Of a stretch of DNA of 60,000 nucleotides, positions 1 to 12,041 are shown in pieces (position 1 is the first letter of the stretch; each line of letters opens with the position of its first letter). The DNA comes from Takakia lepidozioides (taxonomy: Eukaryota > Streptophyta > Takakiopsida > Takakiales > Takakiaceae): contig CM060733.1 in assembly GCA_030704615.1 (NCBI GenBank), positions 21,330,001-21,390,000 of the forward strand, given 5' to 3'. A program made the translations under genes and the position numbers. The notes beneath the pieces were generated by a model. That model did no database searches. It saw nothing but the letters and a program-made list of their open reading frames with translations, and was not told the DNA's origin.

Positions 1-189
1 CATTATACATTCATCCATTTTACTCTTATCCATCCGTCATTCATCCATCTACATAGATTTTTCAAACTCATCCATCTGTTTATCATCCAACTGTACATTC
101 ATCCATCATTTATTCAATGCCTTTTATTATGTCGTCCAGCTTGTTTCCGCGGTAAAGGGTGCCAATCCGCGGGAATACACTCCACTTCT

Positions 190-345
190 TTCTGGGTGCG
201 TGGTGACTCGGCCTCCACGTGTGATGACGTGGACTGAGCCCCGTGACGTGGCATTTGCGCAAGGTGACGTGGCGTGAGCGCAGTCGCGCCCACGCGCTCA
301 CGTGCTCACGTGACTAGGCTCACGCCGAGGCATCCCTGCGAACCA
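190..345 (+). repeat. TGACGTGGC-rich arm (left)
   Basis: Several copies of the core TGACGTGGC or GACGTGG are followed by runs of GCTCACG. The opposite orientation (GCCACGTCA, CTCACGCTCACGCC) occurs at about 1155-1425, so the two blocks bracket the SWIM fragment as inverted arms. A block in the same orientation as this one lies at 26.18-26.32 kb and shares the stretch TAGGCTCACG followed by a GCATCCC-like tail. This is probably the end of a transposon family. I could not define exact ends or a target duplication. Confidence 0.5.
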
Positions 346-355
346 GCTCCCCCCT

Positions 356-848
356 GTGGTGGAGTCCATGTGCCTCGACAAAGTCTGGCACATAGAACGC
401 ACCACTGCTGGGTTTCGAGTGGAGTGCACGGCAATCAGAGCAACCAATCGTGAGAAATGCAAGTCCTCCATATCCAGAGGCAAGGTCCGCACTCCGGCTC
501 CGATCTTCACTGGTTTGTTCACGCCTTACGGGCAAGCCGAGGCAAAGAACCACAAATTCTGGTTTTGCCCTGACGACTGTGGTAGGTGTGTGCGTGGGAC
601 TGTGCGACCATCACTTGTCATGAAGCCTCCTCCACCAAGCGTTTGGCCTGACCTTCACATCCGCTATGCACGACCGGTTGTACGACATCACAGTTTCAAA
701 TTTCCCCAACTGCACCTGTCCAGATTTTGTTGGCATGCTTACAACAAGTTTGGGAAAGACATGCAAATTTATACCCTGCAAGCATCTGTATTTTATCTTC
801 TTGAACAGAATGGTATGTGATCCCAGACGCGACATCTTCATTCACTAG
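356..848 (+). pseudogene. SWIM zinc-finger protein fragment
   Basis: An open frame from 356 has a Cys/His-rich stretch (VECTAIRATNREKC...FWFCPDDCGRC). An overlapping frame at about 660-805 reads YDITVSNFPNCTCPDF followed by CKFIPCKHLYFIF. The second stretch fits the SWIM zinc finger CxCx(n)CxH, which is found in MULE/FAR1-type transposases and some plant regulators. The two parts are in different frames, so there is either a frameshift or an unseen intron near 600-660. No catalytic transposase domain is visible nearby. The inverted TGACGTGGC arms on both sides suggest that the fragment belongs to, or was captured by, a transposable element. The function of the whole protein is unknown. Confidence 0.5.
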
Positions 849-1154
849 ACGACCATGAGTTTCAACGAGGTGAATACACTTATGCAGCGGGATAGGAGCA
901 CATAACATCCTCTTCACTTTGGTCATCTGCAAATTCCATTACTGGATTTCACAAGAGTTGAAACTTGAACTTGATGTCACTTCATATATTTGATGCCAAT
1001 GCAGCCTCCAATTATGTTGTACAATGTGTGCCATTTCTTTCTTGTGTGTAGTCGTTCGAAAATAAATGGAATGGATGCAAATGCTTTCACAAGTCGTTCC
1101 TGCATTTTAATTTCTGGTGTTTTGCATGAATGAATGCCACGGCTATAGGCCCCT

Positions 1155-1425
1155 CGGCTATAGGTGCTACATGTTTATGATGACATGGCATCTGGCAAGT
1201 TGTCCAGATGCCACGTTATTCTGACGACTGCCACGTCAGCCGGATACTGACACGTCAGCAGGCCCACGCCACGTCAGCCTCACGCTCACGCCACGTCAGC
1301 GCGACCCCACGCTCACGCCACATCAGCTGGTGTGAGCCTACGCTCACGCCACATCACCTCCGCGTGATGGTACACTCTCACGCTCACGCACTCACGCTCC
1401 CGCTCACGCCCTCCACATTTCCCTG
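1155..1425 (-). repeat. GCCACGTCA-rich arm (right)
   Basis: Repeated GCCACGTCAGC and CTCACGCTCACGCC units form the reverse complement of the arm at 190-345. A shorter GCCACGTCGTCATCGTCA array with the same core lies at about 3935-3995. These are probably subterminal repeats of one element family. Confidence 0.5.
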
Positions 1426-1736
1426 GATTATGCCTGCACGAAGCAAGGCCAACTGCATTCAGCACCCTCCACTTTATTATAGTATTGCAACAACATTCAG
1501 AGCACAATTTGTATCCATCGAGAACATCTAGGCTGGAAAAAGACATTGTTGCAGCAGAACTTAGGAAAGTACTTCTCCCCTTCCACTACACACGTGAAAT
1601 GAAAGAAGCCAACCAACAGCATACCAGCCAAGAAAATATGAAACGAGCCAAGAAAAGAGCCAGTATACGCAGTGAAGGTCGACACTAAATGAAACTTATC
1701 CATCACTTACATTAGAGGAGGGTTCTTTTCCTGCAA

Positions 1737-1937
1737 CGGGAAGACTGCAAATGCCCAGCTTGCACCAGGTGCGACCAGGAAATTGAAACTGAAGAACACT
1801 TCTTTTAGTGCCCTCTGTATTATGAAATCTATGGGAGAATCCACTGTCTATTCCGTGGAACTCAATCTCTCACTGAAGTCTCCATTAAATGCTTGGCAGC
1901 TTACTTGCGCGAGGCCTTGACCTTAGGCAATCCCTGA
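1737..1937 (+). pseudogene. Non-LTR retrotransposon (LINE) C-terminal fragment
   Basis: The frame reads REDCKCPACTRCDQEIETEEHFF, a TAG stop, then CPLYYEIYGRIHCLFRG, and ends at TGA 1935-1937. Cys residues followed by ETEEH..F..CP are typical of the zinc-binding region after the reverse transcriptase in LINE ORF2. No reverse transcriptase core precedes it. The element is a short relic with one internal stop. Its 3' tail is not clear. Confidence 0.6.
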
Positions 1938-4588
1938 AAACAATAGTTGCTTTTGGGCTGCTTTTGGCTCTAGTTTTGTCTTATAAAGTTTCATTTCATT
2001 TCTTTGAAAGAAATATCCACGAATGATGGGCAATCACTTTGATTGGAAGTCAAGAGAGGGGTTCAAAATGGTAAACAATCTACACTGCTTGTTGAGCTAA
2101 TGATGGTTGATGGCATGGGCTTGTGGGGAGCTGCAGGCAACAATCATGTGGATAGGACTGCTTGAGATGCTAATATTGTACAAGCTTTTTTTTCCATCAG
2201 TCAAGGATGCCACTTTTTTTAGAGCTATGGTGTTGCAGACCTCATCAGCACCTGCTGTAATTCATTCTTCCTTCTCCATTTCTCGCATACAACACTTTGG
2301 CTCGCAAAAATGGGGCTGGACTTGATTGTGGCATTTGCCGTTTAGAATGAGCCATATTAATGACCTAGTTGCTGCAGCTCTTGTGTGGAATAGTGTAACG
2401 ATGGGCTGAGTAGTCAAATGCAACCAGAGGTGATCAAAATGTGAAGTGGACAAGCTAGGCTGGTGTCTCCTAACTGTTTGTATCCTAAGGGAATCATTCA
2501 TTTGTAGCATCAGTCATAACAGAAGGCCTGGATCAAACAGACCATGCCGAAGTCTACAGAATACTATACTATAGGCCTACTTCAGTTTTATGGAATCACA
2601 GCCGGTTAAACAGACGCAAGGTCTGCACTGTACAGGACCTAACCTACAGATGACATAGCCCAAGCATACCTTTTTGCAACCATAACTCCAGCTTCTCACT
2701 TCTTGTAGTCACCCCACCACAGGTACACATAAACGCGCTAATTTCTGGTGCGATCTTGGAGTAACCCACATAAGAGTCCCAACCACCGGTTACACCAAAT
2801 TTTGTCATGTGCAAGGGGAACCATTGACCCTGCATGCCCATAGCTTCAAATTCAAATACGCTTGCTATACTTTAGACTACCAACACACATGACAAACCAA
2901 ACTTGTTCATAGCACTTGTCACCCAAAATCTCCGCTATACGACACCTACTGCCCAAACTGATTCCCACCTGATGGTCCATCCGTGCTGTGCGTGTTTGGA
3001 TAACCACTTGCACTATAACCAACTCCACCCTACCCTCGTTGGCTTGGTCTGGGGCTCAATCTCCACCATTGAACAACGCTGCACCCCACAATCCCTATTA
3101 TCACAACGTGAGACCTCCCCCTCTACTATTCAAGACACCAAATCAATCAAACCATGGCAGCGTTCTGTCATCTCATCCTCACCCACTGGCTCTCAACAAC
3201 GAACGGACACACATTTACTCAAGCAAAATTCACCCACCACGTTGTATTAATGACCGAGAACGAGTCAGTATTCAACCAAAAATAAAATACAACCCCCAAC
3301 CAAATATTATTTACTACCCTCACTTTCTTGACGTCATGAGGTCCGCACCTTCCTCATCTCACACCTTGCATATGCTGCCTAGATCTGATCCACACAAAGC
3401 TCGTAATGTGACATTAAATCAAGATCCAAACCATTTGAAATCTAAACCGAATGAAAATAAACATGAAAAAGATATCATATAAACAACATTCATAATCCAA
3501 ATCTATTTGTTGTATCAAAACGAGCCAGAGTCATTACACCGGTCAAATTAATATTAAATGAAACAAGCCTCAAATTGCAATGGGCTCTCTTGCCTTGGCA
3601 AAACATAAGAGGAAGAGAAAACTAGGGAGCATGATTCAGCACACCACAAAATCGGAGGCTTGACACAGTGTAAGTCCTTTGACCACATTTTCTCCGTTGA
3701 TTTTAACATGATGCGTAGTGTCTCTCTACAAGACAACCAATTATGTTCATCTGTTCATAAAACTTGAATATAGTCCATCTATCCGGACGTAGTTCTCAGA
3801 AGTCGTCGCTAGTAGTGCGGAGCAACGTGAAGCCCTAGTATGTAGATAAATAATTAATTCTAGCGACGACCCAAGGTCGAGAGCTAGTTCAGCGTGGAGC
3901 ATGAATAGGGTGCCATAGTGCCACATCATCGTTGTCACGCCACGTCGTCATCGTCATGCCACGCCGTCATCGTCAGCCACGTCATCATTGTCATTTTACT
4001 TTGAGCTGCCCATATTGCCCGAAGTAATTCCCTCAACGGGCGTACTTGTCGGAGCACTTGGGGTGTGGGTATAGCAGCACACACAAGAGGTCCTATTGGG
4101 TTCATGGTCAGTCAAATCCTCCATGGGTCACGACACAAGGTCGAGGACAATGTGGTGAGGGCACCCTCTTATTCGACCTATTTCAGCCTGTTTTGCCCTC
4201 TCATCAGACTCGGCCCTGAATTTGGATATTGAATTTTGTAAGCTAGCTCGTTGTGTGGATCTGTGGTGGTTGGAGTAGGCCGTGTTTCAATTTCTGCCCG
4301 CTCAGCTGCACCGTGGTGGTTCTCACAGACCAATCCGACGTTACCTGACTACAAGCACAAGCAACACACACAAGAAGACCTCTTGGGTCAAGCACATGGT
4401 TAGTGTAGCAGTGCTGAAATCGAACATTGTTTTTTCTAGTGGTATGTCTACTTTTGCCCTAATCAACATTGAGTGAAACTGTAACGAGGGCGCCACGACA
4501 TCCGATGTAACATGGATGCTTCTTAGGCGAATATGTCACTAGTCCTCAAAATCCATTTCAACCCTGTCGTCCCACAAAATGTTCCACT
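1938..4588. other. No gene recognised
   Basis: Short open frames exist here (for example at 2988-3482), but they have biased, repetitive composition and no recognisable domain. Visible structure includes the GCCACGTCGTCATCGTCA array near 3935-3995. A diverged pair of about 45 bp, containing ACACACAAGAGGTCC or ACACACAAGAAGACC, lies near 4078 and 4362. These look like old repeat remnants. Confidence 0.4.
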
Positions 4589-5784
4589 CACTACAACAAA
4601 TGGGGGGTGGGGGGTTTGCGACGCCAGCCACGCCCCCACGTCTCGCGCGGCGCTGAGCCTGCGACGCCAAGCTTGCGGCGCTGAGCGACGCTTTTTTGCG
4701 ACGCCCCGGCGTCGCAATCCCCCGCTATGACACCATTACGACGCCCAACCGTCGTAAGATGGCATGAAGGGGGAAAGAGGGCCCTCGCTGCGACAAATTT
4801 TTTTTCTTGCGACGCCCCGGCGTCGGAAATCCAAAAAAAAAAAGTACGTTGCAACACCTCGGCTCGCAAAAGCGTCACTAAGGGCGCCCCAGCGCCTCTG
4901 CGACGCCAGGGCGTCGCAACATCATCACCATAGTGAGAGTTTGTTTTTTTTTTTTTAAAGGCTTTGCGGCTCTCAACTTCACAAAAGCGTCGATGGGGGC
5001 GCCCCGCGTTGGGACGCCCAACGTTGCGACGCCAGGGGGTCGCAACGACGTCGCCACATGGGGTTGCAATGGTGTTGTGGTCAGCTTAGGTCATCACAAG
5101 GACGTCGCTTGGGGCGCCTGGCGGTGGGGGGGTGCAACAACGGCGACGATGCTGGGGCTGGGGCTGGGGTTGGGGCTGGGCACTAAGGCTGTGGAGGTTG
5201 CAACTCCCCGGCGTCACAAGAGAGACCCCCTTAGAAGGAACTTGAAGGCTCTTGAAGGAAATCTTTATATGTGTATATATATATTTAGATTGCTTTTGTG
5301 ATACATAGATGTAACGTATGTGTGTTGGTTAATTTGTATTGTCTTAAAAATGTTATAACGTGGAGGTCTTACGTTCAAGTATGCATTACATGACATATGT
5401 AGAACAATAAACATATCGCCATTAGACAGAACTAGAGTCAACGATCAACAAGTTTTTGAAATTCAAAATTCAAATTCAAAATTTCCCGCCTAAATTCAAA
5501 TGTACCCCCTTAAATTGTGACATCCGGGCGTCACACTTTGCGACCCCCGGACGGTGCTAATTTTGCTTTGCAGAGTAGTTTTTTTTTTTTTTTTTCCCGA
5601 CGCCCGGGCGTCGCAAATCGCGGTTTCGCCTATTTGCGACCCCCATTGGTCGCAAATTTGCGATGTTTTTTTGGCGACGCCCTTTGCGACGCCCGGGTGT
5701 CGCAAATTTGGGTTTTCCCACTTGCCCGAAAAGGGCTGTTTTACGACGCCGCGGCGTCGAAACGCCCCCTCGTTTCCTGTAGTG
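4589..5784. mobile_element. Non-autonomous CACTA-type element
   Basis: The left end begins CACTACAACAAATGGGGG. The right end, reverse-complemented, begins CACTACAGGAAACGAGGGGG, which gives an imperfect inverted repeat starting with the diagnostic CACTA. The flanking triplets are ACT (4586-4588) and ATT (5785-5787), a 2/3 match to the expected 3-bp target duplication. The interior has many GCGACGCC / GGCGTCGC palindromes near both ends, as expected of subterminal transposase-binding repeats, plus a GGGGCT-repeat stretch near 5155-5180. No transposase is encoded, so the element would depend on another copy. LINE-like coding sequence resumes just after the right end. Confidence 0.75.
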
Positions 5785-7290
5785 ATTTCTTCACTGGCTT
5801 TCCTATTCCACCTTCGAATGGATCGGTGGCACTCCGGTTCAAGACCTCCTGCTAGACCCATGAGAATGGAATTGGAAATTTGGAACCTCTCCCACCCCCT
5901 TCCTTTCATATTCTGCTAAAAAAGCCTATAGAGCCCTTCTTAATGCCACGCCATTGTACGCTAAGTGGAATGGGAAATGGTTCCATGAAGGTTTCCAAGA
6001 CGAGAATTGGGAATGCATTTGGAGAATAGAATGGGAAAAATCCAAAACCTGCCAGGATCAGTGCCTTCCTATGGCAGGTTGCAAACAGGGTCCTCAAGGT
6101 TGGTCAGTTCCTAAATTTCCCGGAAGCCCTGCTCTGTTCGTGCTATACAACAGGATCCATAGAAACCCTCGAGCATTGCCTCCTTCAATGCCAGGCTCCT
6201 CGGCTTATATGGCATCTAGTGGGGTCCCTCTACAATGCTTGGGAGCCTATTCCAACCGACCAAGTGATGCTGCTGCTAAACTATGATAAGAGATCGAATA
6301 CCATAGCCAGAAATGCACTGTCTTTGAAGCACTAAGAGGAGCGACTCTATGGCATCTATGGAAGGCAAGATGTAATTGGTCTCTGGATAGCACTACTGCC
6401 ACTGCTACTCTGTCCAAAATTTTCTTTGACCTCATCATTGCAGCTAAAATCGCTTGGGCTAAAGTTTGTGCAGGCATCGCCAAGACCCCTGAGCGTTTAC
6501 CTGTCCTCATCGCCAGATTCCAAGCTTCATGGGGGAGAGGAGGCCTCATATGTAATTGTTTGGGTCCGGACTCCTGCGATTGGCCAGGGGATATCTCCCA
6601 ACAATGGAGATGACACCGATCCCTGCTATTCCACTTCCCCTGAATTCGATAAATCGGATGTGAATTGGAAGCATGTTAAGGCCAACACAAGGACAAACCT
6701 CTTCTACAAGTAGATCATGTCTCTGCATGCTTCTCGCGGCTTTGGCTTTCTAATCAGAATCCAGAATCCAGGCTCTCGTCGTCTATACGATCCCTATTGC
6801 AATCTTCTTCGTAGAATGCTCTAAGGATGGTTATTTCAGAGTGCACAACTGTGTTCGAGATCGCACTCAGTGGGCTCTTCGGTTCTCCAGACACGTTCTT
6901 AGCGTGTCTTTGCTGTCAGTCGGACATCATGTCTTTACTCTCATAATATCGTCACGGTTCGCCGTATGTGTAAGCCTTATGTGATAGGGAAGGCCCCAGC
7001 CCAAGGGTGTTCCGCGATTTGAGGGTTGGCTGCCGCAGATTTTTCTTGTCGGATACATCTTACAAAGCGTAAGATGCGTCCGTCCGACCAAGTTGGGAGG
7101 ATCTTACGGATTTGTAAGATGCGTCCGACGCTGCAGCCTATTTTCTGCGTGGGGAGGGGCGTCAAATAAGCAAGGAAAAATCTGAACGGTGCTTTACGGC
7201 AACCCACGGGCATAAGGGGGTTTTAATTTTTTTCCCTCCAATAATTCGAATAAATTAACCAGGGCGCAGCCTGTTCCCTAAAAAAAAAGA
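5785..7290 (+). mobile_element. LINE fragment, C-terminal ORF2 and 3' tail
   Basis: Between about 5890 and 6640 the plus strand carries pieces of a LINE ORF2 C-terminus. They include WFHEGFQDENWECIWRIEW, then ETLEHCLLQCQAPRLIWHLV (zf-RVT type, Cys/His), then GATLWHLWKARCNWSLD. Several frameshifts and stops separate them. The tail, GTTTTAATTTTTTTCCCT followed by an AATAAT..AATAAA-type sequence and a CCTGTTCCC-A(n) end at about 7219-7290, resembles the tail at 42.19-42.29 kb. That supports one LINE family. A short direct repeat (GTAAGATGCGTCCG) occurs near 7070-7120. The 5' side is cut by the CACTA element. Confidence 0.65.
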
Positions 7291-8405
7291 AAAACGCTGT
7301 GTTAGTCAGGTAGAAATATGAACAATAAACTGTAGTCCGCCCAAAGAGCACAAAAATGGTGGACCAGTGATAGCCATTTCTCTGCAGAAAAGTTTCCCAC
7401 TAAGTCCCCTTCACCTACATCTCTCCTGCTCTAAGTTATTCTCGAACTCTGTTGCTTCTCCCTTACCTCTGTTCACTCTCTTCGACCTTCATCATCTTCA
7501 CAAGCTTCGGCCATCACCCTCTTCCTAATACAACCTGAGATTGATTTTGCTAAACTTGGCACAGGAACTCACATTTTCACAAACAATTCACGAGCAGGTA
7601 AAATGCGTAGCGAGTCTACACGCTCCGCACACTCCTTTGCAAGGAGTACATCCTGTTACCACGTCAGTGCAGGTATGGATAGCCCCTCTGGCCTCACATT
7701 GCGTGCACTCACGGCAGCCATGAAGTCTGTAGTCTTCTACCTCTCTTTTTGTCTCATCTGCAGCAAACATATTTCACGTGAATTTTTTTATCGATCCATC
7801 ACCCCGAGATACTTTAATTAATTGTGAATACAAGTCGTCAGGAGTGAACGATAGTCACATGCGACTCGAATTTCTCTTCAGCTGATGCAGCAGCCTTGCT
7901 GAGTTGCTCGGTATTCCGTTCATGCTGTTGTACTCTGTCCACAACAACCCCAACTTGCGAATTGTAGGGCGTTTTCCCCTCCTGACCACTCTTCTGGATC
8001 ATTTGGCCCAAGCGCTGTCCCGGTCTGTAACAGGGTTGATCGTGACAGTATATGTGAGCACGCAAGCTTCAGGGTTTACGGTAGAGCTTTTTGTTTCACA
8101 CGCGATGGGAGTCCTGTGATTTCCTACGCTGCCGCACACTCCCTGCACTTGAGCACTTAGAGCTTGCGGTCAGCATGTATACACTAGAGATCCACAAGCA
8201 CACAAGCTCACACGGAGCTAGCGGCCTGTCAGTAGCCCCACGTGGTCTGAGGGACTCGAGTTTTGTTTTATTGTTGGCCCTGTCCTCCCAAGGCAGGACT
8301 ACGCAAAGGTTTCTCGAATATAGCACCGACACTCTCGATTAACAAACGAATTAGGTTTGAAAGCGGGAGAGAAGAAGAAGCTGAAGAAGGAAAAGGGACT
8401 GACAG
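7291..8405. other. No gene recognised
   Basis: No open frame with a recognisable domain was seen on either strand. The stretch lies between the LINE tail and the RRM pseudogene and could include its former promoter. Confidence 0.3.
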
Positions 8406-10440
8406 ATGGGTGCTAATTCTACATCAGAGGGAAGAGATGAAGAATCTGAGTACAACAAAATGAGCGAAGCTGAGAACAGAGGGGCTGCTGAAGCTTCAGA
8501 GATACGTCAAAGCATAATCTCAGTAAGAGGTCGTTTGAGAGTGTTCTGAAACACATGTATGCTTTGGAAGATGGAGATTTGAAGTCCATGATGTATGTTG
8601 ATATCTTCTTTTCATGGACGATGATTTACTTTGCATAGCTAGAGTCGTTGTAGATTGAGGGGTATGTAGTCTCAATAGAATTGGCTCAGGTTCCAGAATG
8701 TTTTATTAAAGATTGAATTGCACAACCGAGGGGCATCTATGGTCGTGTGAGGAACGTTGTGAGTCTCACAGTAATTTGGGATAACCATATCTGCACATAC
8801 ATGGCGCAATGGAGAGGATTTTCGCCCCGGATTTAAGGATGTGGTTTAAAGGTCTGAATCTTAGTGAGAGGGTAGAGAAACTGAGAATAGCAGGGTGCCA
8901 TGGCATGTGTTCAATGTCTGGCTGAGTTGTTGTCTTGAATCCAGCCAGGAGGAGCAGTAGATTTGAAGGTTATCGTTGGAGGGGTTCCCTACTATACAAC
9001 TGACGATGACATTCATGACTATTTCTCTGGGTGCCAAGTGTGGCACCATCGCAGAGCTGGGTTGTGTGACGTTTGCAGACCTTGGAAGGTTTTGTGGAAT
9101 GGCTTTTGTCAAATTGCTATACCGCTATTGCTATAATTTGCTATACCGGTTGTGATTAGTAAATCCTGCTGTCTACATTGTTTGCCAATTGCAAATCTTA
9201 GTGGCAACAGTCAATGACATTTCCATTACTTGGAATAGGCAGGGATGAGATCAGCACTCACTAGAGCTGTATGATGTGTGATTTCTTTCATTCATTGCAC
9301 TCCCAAATGGTACACATTGTTTTGTTAGTCTCCGTTAGAGTTTGTTTCCATGTGGTCTCATGTCTATCTTCAGATGAATTCTTAGTTATACTATGGGTTT
9401 AGCAGTCACTCTATGTGGTCTGTCACAGTGAAGATTGAGCTAGTTCTGAAACTGTGGTGTTCATATGCCTTACATATTGCGCCCTGTCATCTCCCATACA
9501 TGTCGTTTCCTTGTGTACCTTACTCCAGTGCAGAATCATATTTGATAGGTCCTTTTAGAATCTAATGGTGACAGGTCCTGGCTATGCTTGAAATGATGTT
9601 ATTCTATAGGAAGAGCAGATGCCTGCACTTTCTAGCAGGCAAAAGCTGTCAACAGACAATTCTGATGCATTGCATAGCCTTTAAAGCGGTCTGAAGCTTG
9701 TATTTCTCTAAATTTTTTTGTTATATTTGCTATTGAAGTTTCAGGTAGTAATTTCTGCCTAAGGTGATCTTCTAAATGGTTCTGCTGTTATGATGGTGCA
9801 ACACCCCATGCCATGTATGTGACCTTTCTGTGTTGGCAGACTGACGTGCCTGCACTAGCACTTGACAGGTCAGACGTGTGATTTTGTCAAATATGGACTT
9901 CCATCAATTTTTATGAGCTGTTCATGTCATCTGCGTGTTTGAAAATTTGTGCCAGTATTCTGACTGCATGTGTCAATTGATGTCTTCTACTGTGGAAGAT
10001 TTGAGTGGGTTCTAGATGATTATCAGAGAATTTCATAATAATGTTTTGTGTGGTATTTGCAGGTGTGGCTGTTCTTGAAAATTGGCCTTTGCAAATTTAA
10101 ACCCGGAGATATTTCTAACAAAGAGAGAATCCTTCTTCAAAACACAAGGGCTGCACATCTGCATATGTAGGGACTCTGGCCTGGGATATCACACAAAAAG
10201 AACTTGCAAGAACTTCCGGGGTTTTGGACGTTGATTTTGCAGATGATGAGTGCTAGAAACTGCTATGAAGCTAGATCAACATGAGGTCCTTGGTAGACCT
10301 CTTTAGATAGCATATGCAATGTTCAAGCAGAGCGAAGTTAGAGTTGAGATAAAGCAGACCCTGCAAAAAGGCACGGGCTTGCTATAGTTGTGGTGAAGAA
10401 GGGCATCCTTCATACCACTCCCCTAAGGAACCAGCGAATT
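8406..10440 (+). pseudogene. PHIP1-like two-RRM, zinc-knuckle RNA-binding protein pseudogene
   Basis: Three islands match the order of plant phragmoplastin-interacting-protein-1-like proteins. At 8961-9112 there is RRM1 (VGGVPYYTTDDDIHDYF, then in a shifted frame CGTIAELGCVTFADLGRF). At about 10160-10330 there is RRM2 (FADDEC.LETAMKLDQHEVLGRPLR, with a stop and a shift). At 10385-10437 there is a zinc knuckle, CYSCGEEGHPSYHS, whose last Cys is replaced by Ser. Between RRM1 and RRM2 about 950 bp of non-coding DNA ends in a CAG acceptor near 10061, so introns are kept. This suggests a decayed gene duplicate, not a processed retrocopy. An N-terminal frame at 8406-8549 (MGANSTSEGRDEESEY...) may belong to it. 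Family members bind RNA and function at the cell plate; this copy cannot be translated intact. Confidence 0.65.
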
Positions 10441-11101
10441 AAGTGTCACAAAATACTCCGAATATGTGGATCCAGAGAAGTGCAGGTATCTTGGGCGCTA
10501 TTGATTAAGTAGCTAGTTATCTTCCTCATCTCCTAAGGGTTTTGTACAAGGGATTCATTGACAATCCTTGTGGTTGTGACCAGATAAACTTTGGATGTGT
10601 CCACCTATTTTTTCTACATTTGCAAACATGTTTTTTAGAGACTATCCTGGGAGTTATTCCTTTGATGGTTCAATTGCGAGTTCTAGCTGCAATCTCCCTG
10701 TCCTTTATGTGGGTTATCCAAATACCATGTTCAATGTCACTGTGCATTTGGGTTTTGGAGCTGCTTTTGGCCTGAAGCTAATGTTTTTGTCTTAAATTTT
10801 TGGGTGCAGAGAAGTACCCCAACTCGTTCCACGGCAACACATGCCAGCAAGGGCTGCTACTATTCCACTTATCGTGGATGCTTCGGATGCTTTATAATCC
10901 TAATAAATGCCTTATTTTGGTGCCTATATAACCTGGTTTGTATTGCCTATGTATCCCCTTTCAACAGTGTATGTCTCTTTAACTTGACCCATGTGGAATC
11001 CAGAAATTGGTGTCTCAAAACCTTGCAATCATGAATTGTGGCCCAGATGATCAAAAAATGAAATTAGGAAGCCAAACAGGATCCAGCTTTGGAGGAGGAT
11101 G
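10441..11101. other. Intergenic, no gene recognised
   Basis: Short frames at 10542-11034 have no recognisable domain. This is the downstream side of the SKP1-like gene, so part of it is likely its 3' untranslated region on the minus strand. Confidence 0.3.
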
Positions 11102-11590
11102 TCAGTCGAATGCCCACTGATTTTCCCTGCGGACCGTCTCCTCTTCCTCGGGTGTGAAATCGTTCTCAATCTTGAAGATCTTGCGAATCTCCTCTGGAGT
11201 CTTCTCTTTGATCATGTCAGCTACAGTCTGACATGCCAAGTCCAGCAAACCCTTGATGTTAAGGTAGTTCGCAGCCAAAATCAGGTCGAAGAGAGTGGCT
11301 TGGTCCACCTTGATGTACTCTGTGTCCCAGCTCTTCATGTCATCATCTTCAGGTTTCGCCTTCTTCTCCTCCTGCTCGTTACCAGTTGGCTTGCGCGCAT
11401 CAACATGTGCCCGGCAGTACTCAATAACTTTGGCGAGGATTGAACCTTTCACATTCGGCATGGGGATTAAGTGCTCCATCCCTGTTTCCTCTATCAAATT
11501 CTTAATGGTCTCCGACTCTAACGCAACTTCGGTATTGACCTCGAACATCTGTTCGTCAGAGCTTCGCAGCTTCACCTTATCACCAGACAT
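11102..11590 (-). CDS. SKP1-like protein (SCF ubiquitin ligase adaptor)
   Basis: A single uninterrupted frame of 162 residues starts at ATG 11588-11590 ([18 protein letters not shown]) and ends at TGA 11102-11104. An upstream in-frame ATG would add 11 residues, but MSGDKVKL is the normal SKP1 start. The N-terminal POZ/BTB-like fold (residues 1 to about 65) should bind CULLIN1. The C-terminal region ([50 protein letters not shown]) is the F-box-binding Skp1 domain and keeps the conserved terminal WAF. Length and motifs are those of a full SKP1/ASK protein. It has no intron. A TATA box lies about 160 bp upstream, which supports a working gene with its own promoter. It is expected in nucleus and cytosol. 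Confidence 0.93.
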   Translation of the reverse strand: MSGDKVKLRSSDEQMFEVNTEVALESETIKNLIEETGMEHLIPMPNVKGSILAKVIEYCRAHVDARKPTGNEQEEKKAKPEDDDMKSWDTEYIKVDQATLFDLILAANYLNIKGLLDLACQTVADMIKEKTPEEIRKIFKIENDFTPEEEETVRRENQWAFD

Positions 11591-11750
11591 GGTGGCAGTT
11601 ATTCTCACTCCCACAATCCGCAATCCTCACTCTACTTACACAGAGAAAGCAAACAGCCCAAAAGCTAGCCTTCTCTCTCCTCCAAATCTCTCGAGCCCTT
11701 CAACTGCGATTGCACGAAGATAGATGGACACACAGGCCTGGCTTCGCCCA

Positions 11751-11758
11751 CTTATATA
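11751..11758 (-). promoter_or_regulatory. TATA box of the SKP1-like gene
   Basis: The minus strand reads GTGTATATAAGTGGGC, a canonical plant TATA box about 160 bp upstream of the start codon. This leaves room for a 5' leader of about 130 nt. Confidence 0.7.
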
Positions 11759-12041
11759 CACACCCTTCGCCTTTTTACTCATCTATACCCGGTAAAAACA
11801 AATAGCCCATTTTAGGCCCCAAAACATTTTTTTTCTTATTTTTGTTTTTTAAAGGGAAACACCCTCAGGCCCCTTAATAGTGAGAGGAGAAAATAACCTC
11901 TTTCACAGTAACTTTTTTTAACGGGCATTATGTTTTCTTTTTCTGTTTTGGGCACCTTACTTCTTTTTTCGTTTTTTGTTCCTTTTTTTCTTTTTTCTTT
12001 TTTCTTTTTTCTGGCACCTTACTCCCCAAGCCTCAACTTGA

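Noticed and set aside
2988-3482. 164-codon plus-strand frame
   Set aside because: Asn/His/Pro-rich low-complexity composition from C- and A-rich DNA, no domain, and overlapping frames look similar.
4878-5919. Frames in the small CACTA element
   Set aside because: They are translations of GCGACGCC palindromes and are unrelated to any transposase.
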